A program made the translations under genes and the position numbers. Under the pieces are notes generated by a model. That model was not told where the DNA came from, made no database searches, and worked only from the letters and a program-made list of their open reading frames with translations. Below, piece after piece: positions 38,874 to 49,500 of a DNA stretch of 64,000 nucleotides; the first letter of the stretch is position 1; each line of letters begins with the position of its first letter. The stretch is from Agelas oroides (taxonomy: Eukaryota; Porifera; Demospongiae; Agelasida; Agelasidae): the NCBI GenBank assembly GCA_949130485.1, contig OX422197.1, positions 1-64,000 of the forward strand. The letters run 5' to 3'.

Positions 38874-39159
38874 TAGCCTCGTTCCCAGGCCTTCCCCATT
38901 TTTACCTTCCGTTTGTGTTCACAATAATACACGGGAGTGGAAGACCAGTGTTTTTACCTTCCGTTTGTGTTCACAATAATACACGGGAGTGGAAGACCAG
39001 TGTTTTTACCTTCCGTTTGTGTTCACAATAATACAAGGGAGCGGAAGACCAGCTGGTCTTCCGCTCCCGTGTATTATTGTGAATGCTAGTCTTCCGCTAC
39101 CGTGTATTATTGTGAATGCAAACGGAAGGTAAAAACGGGGGAGGCTGGGAATGAGGCTA
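38874..39159. mobile_element. 286-bp foldback element with 9-bp target duplication
   Basis: Starts TAGCCTCGTTCCCAG and ends CTGGGAATGAGGCTA. AGGCTTATG is directly repeated outside both ends (38865-38873 and 39160-39168). The left half holds three tandem ~51-bp copies of a motif with TTTTACCTTCCGTTTGTG and CAATAATACACGGGAG; the right half holds the same motif inverted, so most of the element folds back on itself. Non-coding. A 9-bp duplication fits Mutator-like transposition, but the family is not proven. Confidence 0.9.
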
Positions 39160-39582
39160 AGGCTTATGCTAGTTTAAACGTCTGTGGAGCAATTTGACAC
39201 ACACTGTAGTACCCCATATGAGAACATTGTCATGGAAACTGGGGGCAGAGAGGCTTTTGTGATAGGGAGGAGCAAGGTAAAATTAAAGAAGATGTAAATG
39301 TTCTTCAGCACTAAACTGCCGGCATTATGAGATCAAGATTTTAAATGCAATTATGACATTCTTTGTGTAGTAAGCAACCATTACATATGACAAGACATGT
39401 CCCTCAAAACATGAGACATTTGTGAGAGTATGGAAATGAGACTACTTTGGGAGTACACTTCAACAGATTGCACTGTGCATGATTCAGTTTGCAAGAGCAG
39501 TTTTCTCTGAAAATAGTGTATGTACACTAGAGTTCAGTATTCTTGTTAAAAAGTTGCACATCTTCGGACACAATACAGACTC
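39160..39582. other. Intergenic, nothing recognised
   Basis: AT-rich unique sequence with no exon-like or repeat structure that I could identify. Confidence 0.5.
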
Positions 39583-40180
39583 TGTGATTTTTCTGGTGTT
39601 TTGTTTTGCTGCATGCCTTCCAGCAACTGTTTTGCATGACTTGCTGAGGGACAAGTTTTTAGTATCTTAAATAATGCAGTCAAGTGAAACCGTACCCCAA
39701 GATGCTCACACAAAATTTGTTCTTGTACTCAGATTGTAGTAAACATTTAGGTCATCACATGCAAACTAGAACTTACTATAAAAAATCTGCACATGGCTCA
39801 TGATCATTAGTATAGACTGGTGAAGCTAGACCTGAGCGTGAAAGACTAGGCTAGTAAGTCACACAGCATGTTACTGAGCTAGCTGTTGCACTCACAAAGG
39901 CATGAGAAAAGTACTGAAGCTCTTCAGGTCTGGAAATTATGCTGAATTTAGTTCACAGAGTTACTGTAAGTATAAAACTACGACCCGTAAAACTATAGCA
40001 AGCTGTAAGTGAAAGTTTACCTCACAAGGGACTTTATACTGAGCTTCTTCCAATTAACATGTCTGGATCCAGTTCCATCTTCGATCCGCGCGCGCAATGC
40101 GCAAGGAATAAACATTACAAATTGTGATGTCACCACATGGAGTTGGGTGAACTTAGTGAACCCCACCAAAGCACATGCTG
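39583..40180. mobile_element. Dispersed repeat, copy 2, interrupted
   Basis: In reverse complement to 37436-37680, with the outer parts conserved (CTGCATGCCTTCCAGCAAC near 39610; TGGATCCAGTTCC through TGGGTGAACTTAGTGAACCCC near 40062-40168) and about 400 bp of unrelated sequence between them. The + strand reads CDVTTWSWVNLVNP. The two copies form a ~2.5-kb inverted pair around the foldback element. Confidence 0.7.
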
Positions 40181-40329
40181 CCGGTAGCTGATAATGTAAT
40201 TAACACCTACAATTACCCAATTTACTGACTGTCGTATGTATCTTGCCCCAGTTTTCATAGGGAAAGTGTCCAGACCCTATTTTTCGAAGAGTCCGCAGGG
40301 TGCGTGTGAAAAATTCGGTCTTGGGACGA

Positions 40330-40690
40330 GAGTAGTCCTAGACCCCCTTGGACACATTATGCGGTCAGTCCTAGACCCCCTTGGACACATTATGTGGTCA
40401 GTCCTAGACCACCTTGAACACATTACGTGATTCATCCCTGACCCCCTTGAACACATTACGTGATTCATCCCTGACCCCCTTGAACACATTACGTGATTCA
40501 TCCCTGACCCCCTTGGACACATTACGTGATTCATCCCTGACCCCCTTGAACACACTACGTGATTCATCCCTGACCCCCTTGGACACATTACGTGATTCAT
40601 CCCTGACCCCCTTGGACACACTACGTGATTCATCCCTGACCACCTTGGACACACTACGTGATTCATCCCTGACCCCCTTGGACACATTAT
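40330..40690. repeat. 33-bp minisatellite, about 11 copies
   Basis: Tandem unit of 33 bp based on CCCCCTTGAACACATTACGT followed by GATTCATCCCTGA. The first two copies (40330-40400) are diverged. A period divisible by three keeps frames open on both strands, giving an 11-residue peptide repeat (minus strand GVRDESRNVSK). I see no start, splice or gene context to make it a gene. Confidence 0.9.
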
Positions 40691-40722
40691 ACTTGATCTC
40701 ATCAGAGGGTTTTCTCGCAATT

Positions 40723-40807
40723 GCTGTAGTCTCGCAAGCCATACGTTTACCGTTCCGCAGCGCGATCCGATCGCGCTGCGGAACAGAAATCCTTGCGAGA
40801 CTACAGC
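40723..40807. mobile_element. 85-bp near-perfect foldback element
   Basis: Outer arms GCTGTAGTCTCGCAAG and exact complement. Inner arms (GTTCCGCAGCGCGATC and its complement) meet at a CGATCG-type centre. The termini share CTCGCAAGCC with other repeats in this arm. No clear target duplication, no ORF. Confidence 0.75.
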
Positions 40808-41887
40808 TACATGCCCATGCGGCTCCTCACCTTGGCAAGTATTGGCAGCACCTGTCGACCATAGATACTATGTTGTCTCAGTACCCCCCGTGCATAGATA
40901 CCACGGACGGAACATGGAATGCATGCAGCAAGTGGAGTAGGGTGCCCCGCTTCATTAGTGCGTGACCACGCCCCTTATTTGAGCTTCGACCCTTGCCCAC
41001 CTGCATTGCCGAACAGCGGGTAATCTATGGGTGAACTTGCGAATGTACGTAAGTGTAGCATGTATATTACTAACTTTAGCCACTTTCAGCGTAGATGAGA
41101 GCAATGTAATGCGCCTGCGTGTATCAGTGGTATGCCCTACCTCCAATACCTGGGGCTTGATAAGGGGTAGGAGGGGAATTGACATGTCCAAATGGAACAA
41201 GCCAGGTACAAACCTGCGTGCCATCCCCCTACGTATCTCTTACATATACCCAAACGAACACAAAACTATCACAATAATGGATATAAAGACTGGTCACAGA
41301 ATACACATGTGGTCCACAAGGGGCGGAGGCTGCGGAGCATGGTGGCTCCAGGAAAATTACTCCTGAAATGAAATACAAATTTCAATGTCTCCTAGTAACA
41401 GTCCCTAACAGCATGTTCCATCTCAGCAACCATTTCATCCAGTTCAGAAGACACAAGTTGTCCCAATGAACATATCTTGTTCAAGGATGAGCTGCACAAA
41501 AGTGAAACGGTCTGAGTCTACGATGCTCTCTGCTTCCTGGCTTTCTGTTGGTAGTCTGAAGTCGATCCCTGGTCTCACTGGGACCGCCATTCGGCAGACA
41601 ATCTGCGCATGCACATGCACAGTAGACTGCAGTACAATAAACGATGACATACAATGACATCATCTCGCACGCCGCCATGTCAGAGGCTCGGCGTTGTGGT
41701 TCGTCTCATACACAAATAAGAGAGTGTACCCCCTTGTGTATAATCCTTTCTGTTTAGTTAGTACAACTACGGTTTTCCTACAGGTCATGTACAGATATGC
41801 TAGGAGACTGTGGAAACGTCTAGACATGTGTTTCTAAATGCTTTATAGCTGCACTAGCACAAAAATATAGTAGAACAAGTTTTCATT
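40808..41887. other. Intergenic; short ORFs of unknown status
   Basis: Three open stretches were considered: the end of a + frame to 40965, a 111-codon + frame at 41031-41366, and a minus frame at 41444-41650 ending IGTTCVF after an AG acceptor-like site, with an ATG upstream at 41678. None matches a family I recognise, and none has convincing splice partners. The ACCACGCCCC motif near 40965 is common in repeats. I leave the stretch uncalled. Confidence 0.4.
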
Positions 41888-42614
41888 TCACGAGAAGGTG
41901 ATGCCGGATGCAAGGTAGACAGTGCAGATCTTTTGCAGGGCACACGCATATGCAGCAGTACGCAGGTCAAGTCCGAGGTCAAATTCTCTCACAGCATTCA
42001 TAATTTGCTAGAGGGAGAAAAGATTCAATTCACCCCCTTTTCCAGAGTCTATGATGACGCAGTGATTAGCCCATTAGGGTTTTACTGTATAATGCCTCCC
42101 AAGTCATGATGCAAATCACACCACTGCTGGAAACCAGCCCATATCTTAATCAGATGAGTAGGGACACTTACACTGGCCAATCGTTCCATAGCCTGAGTTA
42201 CAATGACCTTTTCTGAGGCACCCTGCAAGAAGATCACCAGTCACATAAAACACTGTTTTGGCTAATTTAGCGCTCTGTTATATCATAATTTTATTCATTT
42301 GTGCATGTTAATCACTTTCCCTGGAAACCCATCCACAACAGTTTATCAAAACTGTCAAATTCACTTGTACCCAGAATGGCTACCATCCCAGCAACAATGA
42401 ACGTTAATTGGCTAGTGCCCTGAGGCTGAGTAGTCACCCCTCCCCCCTCCAACTGACAAGAGTGATGATTGAGACTAGCTCACTTGGATCCTCATGGCAA
42501 ATTCTGGTGTGGGTACAATGGGGATGGACCCTGGCTGGCTCCCTGAGAACTTGCTTTCCAAACTCTTTCGCTGGCTCCCTGAGAACTTGCTTTCCAAACT
42601 CTTCTGCACGCTTG
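41888..42614 (-). pseudogene. Glutamate dehydrogenase 3' relic (three C-terminal exons)
   Basis: Exons 42484-42614, 42172-42222 and 41888-42007 (stop 41888-41890) join in phase. They read IPIVPTPEF, then GASEKVIVTQAMERLAS, then QIMNAVREFDLGLDLRTAAY to the end, which is the C-terminal helix region of NAD(P)-dependent glutamate dehydrogenase (the animal enzyme ends LGLDLRTAAY...GVTF). The first exon carries an in-frame 36-bp tandem duplication encoding KSLESKFSGSQ twice. An AG acceptor precedes it, but no upstream exons for the substrate or NAD domains exist before the RRP1 stop 580 bp away, so only about 100 of ~500 residues remain. Splice sites and frame are intact, so truncation is recent, or the piece is an exon donor for a neighbouring transcript. 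Confidence 0.85.
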
Positions 42615-43005
42615 CTGCAAAGAAAGGCGACCAATCCTCAAGCAGTGAAAAGCTGGAAGGCCCAAACACATACTCTACTAAAATACACCTTAACAATAAT
42701 TGGAACCACATGTATTTGCACCCCTCACTGTCCACTGGACTGATAGGCTCACAGGGCAAGTGAGCAGGCTCACAATGTAATCCAAGTGCTATACCCTTCA
42801 CTGCATCATGTGTACTGGTTCATGCATCCAGGAAGGGCCAGAGAATAGTTGGACCAGCATCAACTTCTGAGTCAAGCCAGAAGGCCCAAACACATAGACT
42901 CTACAGACTGTGATACAGTAAACTATGATGTCACAATGTCTGTCTATGCAGTGTGAACTTTGGTGGGTTGATGCATAACTCCCCTCATTGTGGGTCAATC
43001 ACGTT
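42615..43005. other. Between the GDH relic and RRP1; no gene
   Basis: The motif AAGGCCCAAACACATA occurs twice (about 42657 and 42881), a small direct duplication at the point where the missing 5' part of glutamate dehydrogenase would be expected. No further GDH exon is readable on the minus strand. Confidence 0.5.
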
Positions 43006-43167
43006 CAGTGCTCACAAAGACATGAAGGTAGACAATAGGGTAGACAGTGTTCACAAAGACATGAAGGTAAAGGGTTAGGGTAGACAGTGTTCACAAAGAC
43101 ATGAAGGTAACCAATAGGGTAGACAGTGTTCACAAAGACATGAAGGTAAAGGGTTAGGGTAGACGGA
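43006..43167. repeat. ~40-bp minisatellite, four copies
   Basis: Unit GTTCACAAAGACATGAAGGT plus a variable half (GACAATAGGGTAGACA or AAAGGGTTAGGGTAGACA). It sits just downstream of the RRP1 stop on the minus strand, in its likely 3' flank. Confidence 0.9.
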
Positions 43168-43197
43168 GGTGAGTTGAGGCCAGTGAGGATCAATTCA

Positions 43198-45114
43198 TTA
43201 GCTCTTCTTCCTCTTCTTGGCACATTCCTCCCTGATCCCTGGATGACTGTCAGTCACCTCCAACCTGACAAAGTAGATTCATAGTCACAGCTCACAAACC
43301 AAACATACACACTATCTGTTGACAGCTGTTCAGTTCATTGGTGAGGCACTGCCTATTTGGTTGTCAGTCAGTGGCCACAGGTGAATTTGGTTAGTTCACT
43401 GGTGAGGCACTGCCTATTCGGTTGTCAGTCAGTGGCCACAGGTGAATTTGGTTAGTAACCATAGTAACCAGCTCCTCCACTTCATTACCATGGCAACTGG
43501 TCCACCTACTGGATGGGTGGTCTGTGCTACCCAGTAGTAGGGGCTCACCGCTTGCTCAGGGCATACAGCATTTTCCTGTTTCTTCCCAATGTTTGCCGGT
43601 GCATTGCCAACCGCAGTAGTCGACCAGACAGTTTGGCTGGGTCGACCTAAGGTAGAGGGACACAGTAAGACATGGTTTCTCCAGGAAATCAAGGGGCAGT
43701 GTACCTTCAGCTGTTCAGCTACGGCTCTGGATGACGCAACCTGCTCAAAGATACTCACTGACAGAGTTTCCGCCACAACGGAACTTTAAAGAGACGAAAA
43801 TCCAGCAAGGGTCACGTTCCATTTATTAGGTGCTTGATGAGTGGGGACTTACTCTTTTGTACTGCCCAGCAGCAGACAGCACGGCTCGAGCAGGACCATG
43901 CTAACTGGAGAAGATATCTGCAGTGGAAAGAGAGTCATCATACTACATTCTCCCTTCGTACGGACACAACGTACAGAATCTACTGCCGTCTTTTGCAACT
44001 CTGTCAGAAACACTTCCACCACATGCAGTTGTATTCCACAACAAACCTACAGGAGGAGGGAGAACTGACCAACAACTAGTGAGAATTAGGATAGAGGAAG
44101 AGACTCAAGAGAGACACACTTTAGAGGGGTCTGGACTCAACGGGCCTTCCTGCAACAACTTCACCACCGCAAGCACTAACCTGCAGAGAAAAAAATGTGC
44201 ACCATATGCATGGAAAGACTGCACCTTCCCCACCCACAGAGACTCACAACCACAGAGGTGAAGCTACCATAATCTAGTAAGACTGGGCTGACCCTTCGTT
44301 CCACTGGTTGGCTCTCAGCAACTGGAAACTGTGACTCACAACTTTGCGTATTAACTGCCAAAAGAAGGGGGAGTGCACACAGTACAACCTTGTGGGTGAA
44401 CAGTGAGTGCAGAGACGTACCAAGTAGAACTTGTCCAATCGTAGCTTGTCAATACTGTGCCATTCTTGGTTGAGAATCTTGAAGAATGCCGTCACAAAAA
44501 GGACAGCTGTGGAACATGGGACAGAACTGACATGCCAAAAACAAAGACTTTTCAGCCGTTAGTAGAACTCTAACTCGTGTAGGATGACACAGTAGCCATG
44601 GATCTGAGGATCTCACTTGTACCTATCAAGCCAGAAAAGTAGTTCTGGCTTCATAGATCCACTGGCAGGCAAGCGGCAGACGAGTTACTTACCCACTTCT
44701 GTGCGCTGGAATACGTGCACAAAGCTTGCAATGTTCTCTGCTAGATTCTCCTGTGTTTAATAAAAAAACAGTAGCTTTCACCACCTGCATACACACCCAA
44801 GCTGACACGGACACCCAAGTCTACCTGCATAAGAGGCTTGTCTGAATGCCACATGGTCAGATACAGCCCCTTCCATAGCTTAAGCATTTCCAACTCATCG
44901 AATGCTATAAGTGTAGCCACAGATACAGAGGATATTTATGAGAGAATCTGAACTGGCGACTCGTCTCGGGTCCAGACTATGCCCACTCACAATTTGGTAG
45001 TGCCGATCGAGACGCCATCCATTGCTTCAGCCTCTTCACTGCTCTGCTACGGACACTGGGCTCGTTACTGGCTAGGCGGCGAGCGAAGCGCACCTCGGAT
45101 GATACAGCCTGCAT
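43198..45114 (-). CDS. RRP1: Ribosomal RNA processing protein 1 homologue (RRP1/Nop52)
   Basis: Nucleolar protein needed for 27S pre-rRNA maturation toward the 60S subunit. Eleven exons on the minus strand: 45114-44991, 44904-44825, 44750-44693, 44506-44421, 44354-44293, 44180-44120, 44046-43984, 43917-43853, 43783-43705, 43646-43549, 43264-43198. All join in phase at GT-AG sites, giving 280 residues, close to the compact yeast protein and shorter than vertebrate RRP1. Diagnostic segments are an N-terminal VRFARRLASNE, then LKLWKGLYLTMWHSDKPL, then EWHSIDKLRLDKFY, and a C-terminal basic KKRKKS end as expected for nucleolar targeting. The ATG at 45114 is the first in frame before the family's start. 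The promoter is shared head to head with the gene at 45261. The exact ends of exons 5 and 6 were chosen by phase. Confidence 0.92.
43330..43455. repeat. Two ~60-bp tandem copies in the last RRP1 intron
   Basis: GAGGCACTGCCTATTTGGTT to GGTGAATTTGGTTAG is repeated once with a few differences, within intron 10 (43265-43548). Confidence 0.85.
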
Positions 45115-45260
45115 CGTGCTGCGCACTAATTAGAAGTAAACCTCTGCACGTAATCATCCAGCCTCATTCCAGTACGCGTGATGGTCTGGAACCAAGAATA
45201 CCCGATTACTACAAAAGGTGGCAGGTGCGTGGAAGCATATTAGTGGAAGCGTAAACCAAG
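45115..45260. promoter_or_regulatory. Divergent promoter, RRP1 / TMEM272-like
   Basis: Only 146 bp separate the RRP1 start codon (minus, 45114) from the next start codon (+, 45261), so both promoters and 5' UTRs must overlap here. No TATA box is obvious. It includes CpGs (ACGCGTGATG near 45174). Inference from gene arrangement. Confidence 0.5.
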
Positions 45261-46453
45261 ATGCCCAAGAAACCAGGTAGATTTCACTTTAGGAGGCATG
45301 GGAGTGATTTTACTAAATCAGTTGCTAACATGTCTAGCCACTTCGGCAGCGGGTTGGTAGACACGTAGCCGTGGGGAAGCTTTGTAACTGTTCATCCAAC
45401 TTTTCTTTTGAGGACGTTTACTACTGCGTGTTTTGTTATTGTTGTGAGCTTGTCTCTGGATGTGGTTTTGAAGCTAGACTTGGGTCTGATCAGTACCATG
45501 CATACAACACTCGTGCTCCACCCACAATCTGATGTGGAGTACACCTAACCTGATTGGGTTTCCCTGTTTGTGAAGGGGGGGGGGGGGGGAGGGGTTTAGT
45601 GGGCTGTTATCTCACGTTGTTCGCCCCGTGGCATGCAGGAAAGTTGTCAGACCGTGCAGAGGGTTGCTGTGCTGCATGTTGTGAGAAATATTGCAGGTGT
45701 TCTCAGTGGACGCAATGTCTCTGCTGGGGTATGCGAATGGTACTTAAAATTGACCTTCATTCTGTTACTGAGCTCTTTCCATTCCAGTCATGATAGCACT
45801 GGTCCTGGCAACAGTTGCACTCTGGCTTGGTGGAGCATTTCTTGGTGAGTTTCACTGCAAATTTCTAAACTGCAACTATCAACAGTTGCTTTTGACTTGC
45901 AGTTGGTCCGGCGCGGAGTCACCATGCCCAGGGCAGTCAGTGTGGGGCAAATTTGACTATACCACTGATAAACCAGGATGCCTACGTCTGGTATTTGTCG
46001 GTACGTACCAAGCTTGGCTCATAAAAATAAAGAAATAATAAAATTGTGAGTCACTGGATCAAATTGCTTCCTACTGTTCACTCTTCACACACACACACAC
46101 AGTCCAGTGGCATCATTGTGCTGGTTATGGTCTTAACTTCCTGCATCTGCTGTTCCTCATTTGCGGGTCTGTGCAGTGAAGGGTTACCCCGCGCCATAAG
46201 GATTGTGAGTGCAATTGGAGCCATCCTTGTGTTCCTGGTTCTGGTGGTCTACCTGGGCTGGGTGGCTGCAGGCACCTACTTTGTACTGAAGCTGCACAGT
46301 TGGGATGCACTGTGTAGGAACACTGTCATTTACGTAGTGCTACTGTATGTGTATCTGGTGATTTTGTTGGTTGTGGGGGTGGTGATGTGTGTGTGGAGTA
46401 TGAGGAGAGCAGCAGTTGGAACTTCCAAGAAGAAAAGAACTGGGAAAACTTAA
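45261..46453 (+). CDS. Four-pass membrane protein, TMEM272-like
   Basis: Five exons: 45261-45276, 45639-45728, 45788-45844, 45903-46000, 46103-46453; 203 residues. The N-terminal tail (about residues 7-35) is cytosolic-looking and very Cys-rich (CCAACCEKYCRC). Four hydrophobic segments follow at about 36-55, 90-110, 122-150 and 160-182, with a short basic C-terminus (KKKRTGK). Between the first two helices lies CGANLTIPLIN, and near the last helix CRNTVIYVV; this layout resembles the small TMEM272 family found widely in invertebrates, whose function is unknown. The first coding exon is only 16 nt and was picked because it starts with ATG, ends at a GT donor and keeps phase. Divergent from RRP1 and convergent with xylose isomerase (61 bp between stops). 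Family name is tentative; the four-helix call is firm. Confidence 0.75.
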
Positions 46454-46514
46454 CTGTGCTCATTGCTTTATAATTTCCTGTGAGTTTCATGTGTACACTA
46501 ATCATCATCATGTT

Positions 46515-49500
46515 TCAAACATAACTGTTCAGTATGACCTCATATTTCTCTTGCTGGCCAGACTGAGTGGCTGGCTCACCATGGGCCAAGATGTATTCCT
46601 GTGGAGCAGAGAATGTTTACAGTAAATCAATGCTCCTAGTGGCTGAAGAGGAGTCAAAGCACCTCTAGCTCCTCCAAACTGGTCTCGCCTTTGTCTATCT
46701 TGGCACCAATACCACTGTCATAACTGCTGTAGCGCTCCTGTGACATAGGAGTGGTTAACGATGACAATCATTAGCCTGGCATTGCTAGGTACCTTTACTG
46801 CTCTCTCCAAGATCCCTCCGTCCAGGATTTTGACAGCATTGTGGAGCCCTCGAGCAAAAGTATCCATTGCTCCTGCATGTGTGAGAGTGGCACACTCAAG
46901 GACAGTACCCAGTCAACCGGCTAAGCTTCCCACGGAGCACAAGGACAGTAGGGAAGGCCATGGAACAAGGCCTTGGGGGGAGCACAAGGACAGTACCCAG
47001 TCAACCGGCTAAGCTTCCCACGGAGCACAAGGACAGTACCCAGTCAACCGGCTAAGCTTCCCACGGAGCACAAGGACAGTACCCAGTCAACCGGCTAAGC
47101 TTCCCACGGAGCACAAGGACAGTACCCAGTCAACCGGCTAAGCTTCCCACGGAGCACAAGGACAGTACCCAGTCAACCGGCTAAGCTTCCCACAAAGCAC
47201 AAGGACAGTACCCAGTCAACCGGCTAAGTTTCCCACAAAGCACAAGGACAGTACCCAGTCAACTGGCTAAGCTTCTTACCGATGTGAGCAATGAACATGT
47301 CTTCCAGTGCAATGGACTCACGCCGTACTTTACAGTCAAAGTTGAGTCCCCCAGGAGCCAGCCCTCCTGCCTCCAGAACAGCCTACAGAGGAACAAAATA
47401 CACAAACTAGACCTGCATCATAAGTCCTGTGCACACACACACACCTTCATAATCAAAGTAGCGTTTTTGACATCCATTGGAAATTGGTCTGTGTCCCAAC
47501 CAAGGTCTGGGGACCCAGTATTGGCATCAATAGAGCCCAGCATCCCTAATCTGAACATGAAGATAAGCCATCAACGGATATTGATGGAAGTTATGAAGGT
47601 GTCCATAATGAAAGCACTAAGTAAATTGCTAAGTAAACTCACCTCCCTTGCATACCAAATAAGGATAATCCTACATAACTAGCTGGGCTACTGTATACAC
47701 CAACGTTCTCACTTGGATGCCAGCACTACATCATGTTCATGTCCATGTCCAGCAAGTGTGGTGTGGTTAGGTTCAATGTTCAGCTACACATGACGAGTAA
47801 GATTTTGGTGTGACTTATAGTCCACTCACTCTTGAGTAATGATGTTAGAGTGAGAAAATAAATCCTCGAAACGACATCATTATTCAAGAACAAACCTTAT
47901 TTGGAAGTCAGTTACCTTGAAATCTTTGTCAAGCCCATACATCTTCAAAAAGCTGATGGCAGTCTGTGCATCTGAACAGAGTAACCAGTGGCAGGTCACC
48001 AGTGGCAGGTCACCAGTGGCAGGTCACCAGTGGCAGGTCACCAGTGGCAGGTCACCAGTGGCAGGTCACCAGTGGCAGTTCACCAGTGGCAGTTCACCAG
48101 TGGCAGTTCACCAGTGGCAGTTCACCAGTGGCAGGTCACCAGTGGCAGGTCACCCACCAGTGGCAGGTCACCAGTGGCAGGTCACCAGTGGCAGGTCACC
48201 AGTGGCAGGTCACCAGTGGCAGGTCACCAGTGGCAGGTCACCAGTGGCAGGTCACCAGTGGCAGGTCACCAGTGGCAGGTCACCAGTGGCAGGTCACCAG
48301 TGGCAGGTCACCAGTGGCAGGTCACCAGTGGCAGGTCACCAGTGGCAGGTCACCAGTGGCAGGTCACCAGTGGCAGGTCACCAGTGGCAGGTCACCTACC
48401 ATAATCATACTGATGCTTCATAGGTTCCTTTGGCTTTGGCTCTATCAGCAGCTGCCCAGTGAACCCGATCTTCTGCTTGTGTGCTGCAATATATGGAAGC
48501 ACATGGCACACTGCACAGATGGCACGGCCGTCAGGCACCTACCCACAGCCATCCTGAAGAAAGTAGCCATGTGGTCGAGCTCGCGCTTCACATCGGTGTT
48601 CAGCAGGCTTTGGTAACCCTCACGACCTCCCCAGAACACTACACGTGCACAGTTAACATAATGTAAACAGCTATACAGCTCACCACAAAATAAAGCAACT
48701 CACCAAAGCCCTCAGCTCCCAGCTTCTTTGCAACTTCAAGCCCCTTCTTCACCTGTGCAGCAGCCATGGCAAACACATGGGCATCAGGGTTTGTGCTGGC
48801 CCCATTAGCATAGTTGGGGTGGGCAAAAAGGTTGCATGTGGCCCAGAGCAGCTTCACACCCATCTGCACCTGCAGCTCTGCTGCTAGGTCTGTCAGCTCA
48901 TCCAGGAAGAGGTTTGTCTCCTGCCAGGTGGAGCCCATGGGGGCAATATCTCTGGGAGAGTGAGTTTGTGAAGAGTGAAGCTCCAGTGCATACCAGGAAA
49001 CATAGGAACACTCACCTGTCATGGAAGGCCCAATACTTCACCTAGGAGAATGAGCATGATCACTCTAACATTAGAATGAAATCACATCTAAAAAGTGTCT
49101 GTACCCCAAGCTTCTGAAAGAACTCAAAGGCAGCTCGGAGTCGTCTTTTGGCGTTGCCGACAGTATCAGTACCATCATCCCACGGACGGTGGATGGTTGG
49201 AAAACCAAAAGGATCAGCACCTGACCGCAGCAGTGTGACAGAGTAGAATAAAGTCAGTCATCAACCCCCCTGCGCAAACACTCACCAGTGCCTCTGAATG
49301 TGTGCCAAAAGCAGACAGAGAACCGGAGCCATTCCTCCATCGTCCGACCCCTCACAACCTGCCAACAAGTAGAAGCAAATCACCTCTCTCTTGATACGTG
49401 CATGCAACATCTCACGCACCTGCTGCGCATTGTAGTGCCTGAAACACAACACTTCATCCGCCGGAGCATCCGGACGATACTGGATCTTTCCAACATCTGC

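Noticed and set aside
41031..41366. 111-codon ORF with a hydrophobic start as a possible secreted protein
   Set aside because: No family match, no splice context, and the flanks contain repeat motifs; retained only as an unassigned open stretch.
47917..48616. Overlapping + strand ORFs of [14 protein letters not shown] repeats
   Set aside because: They read the 14-bp minisatellite inside a xylose isomerase intron, on the opposite strand and in all three frames.
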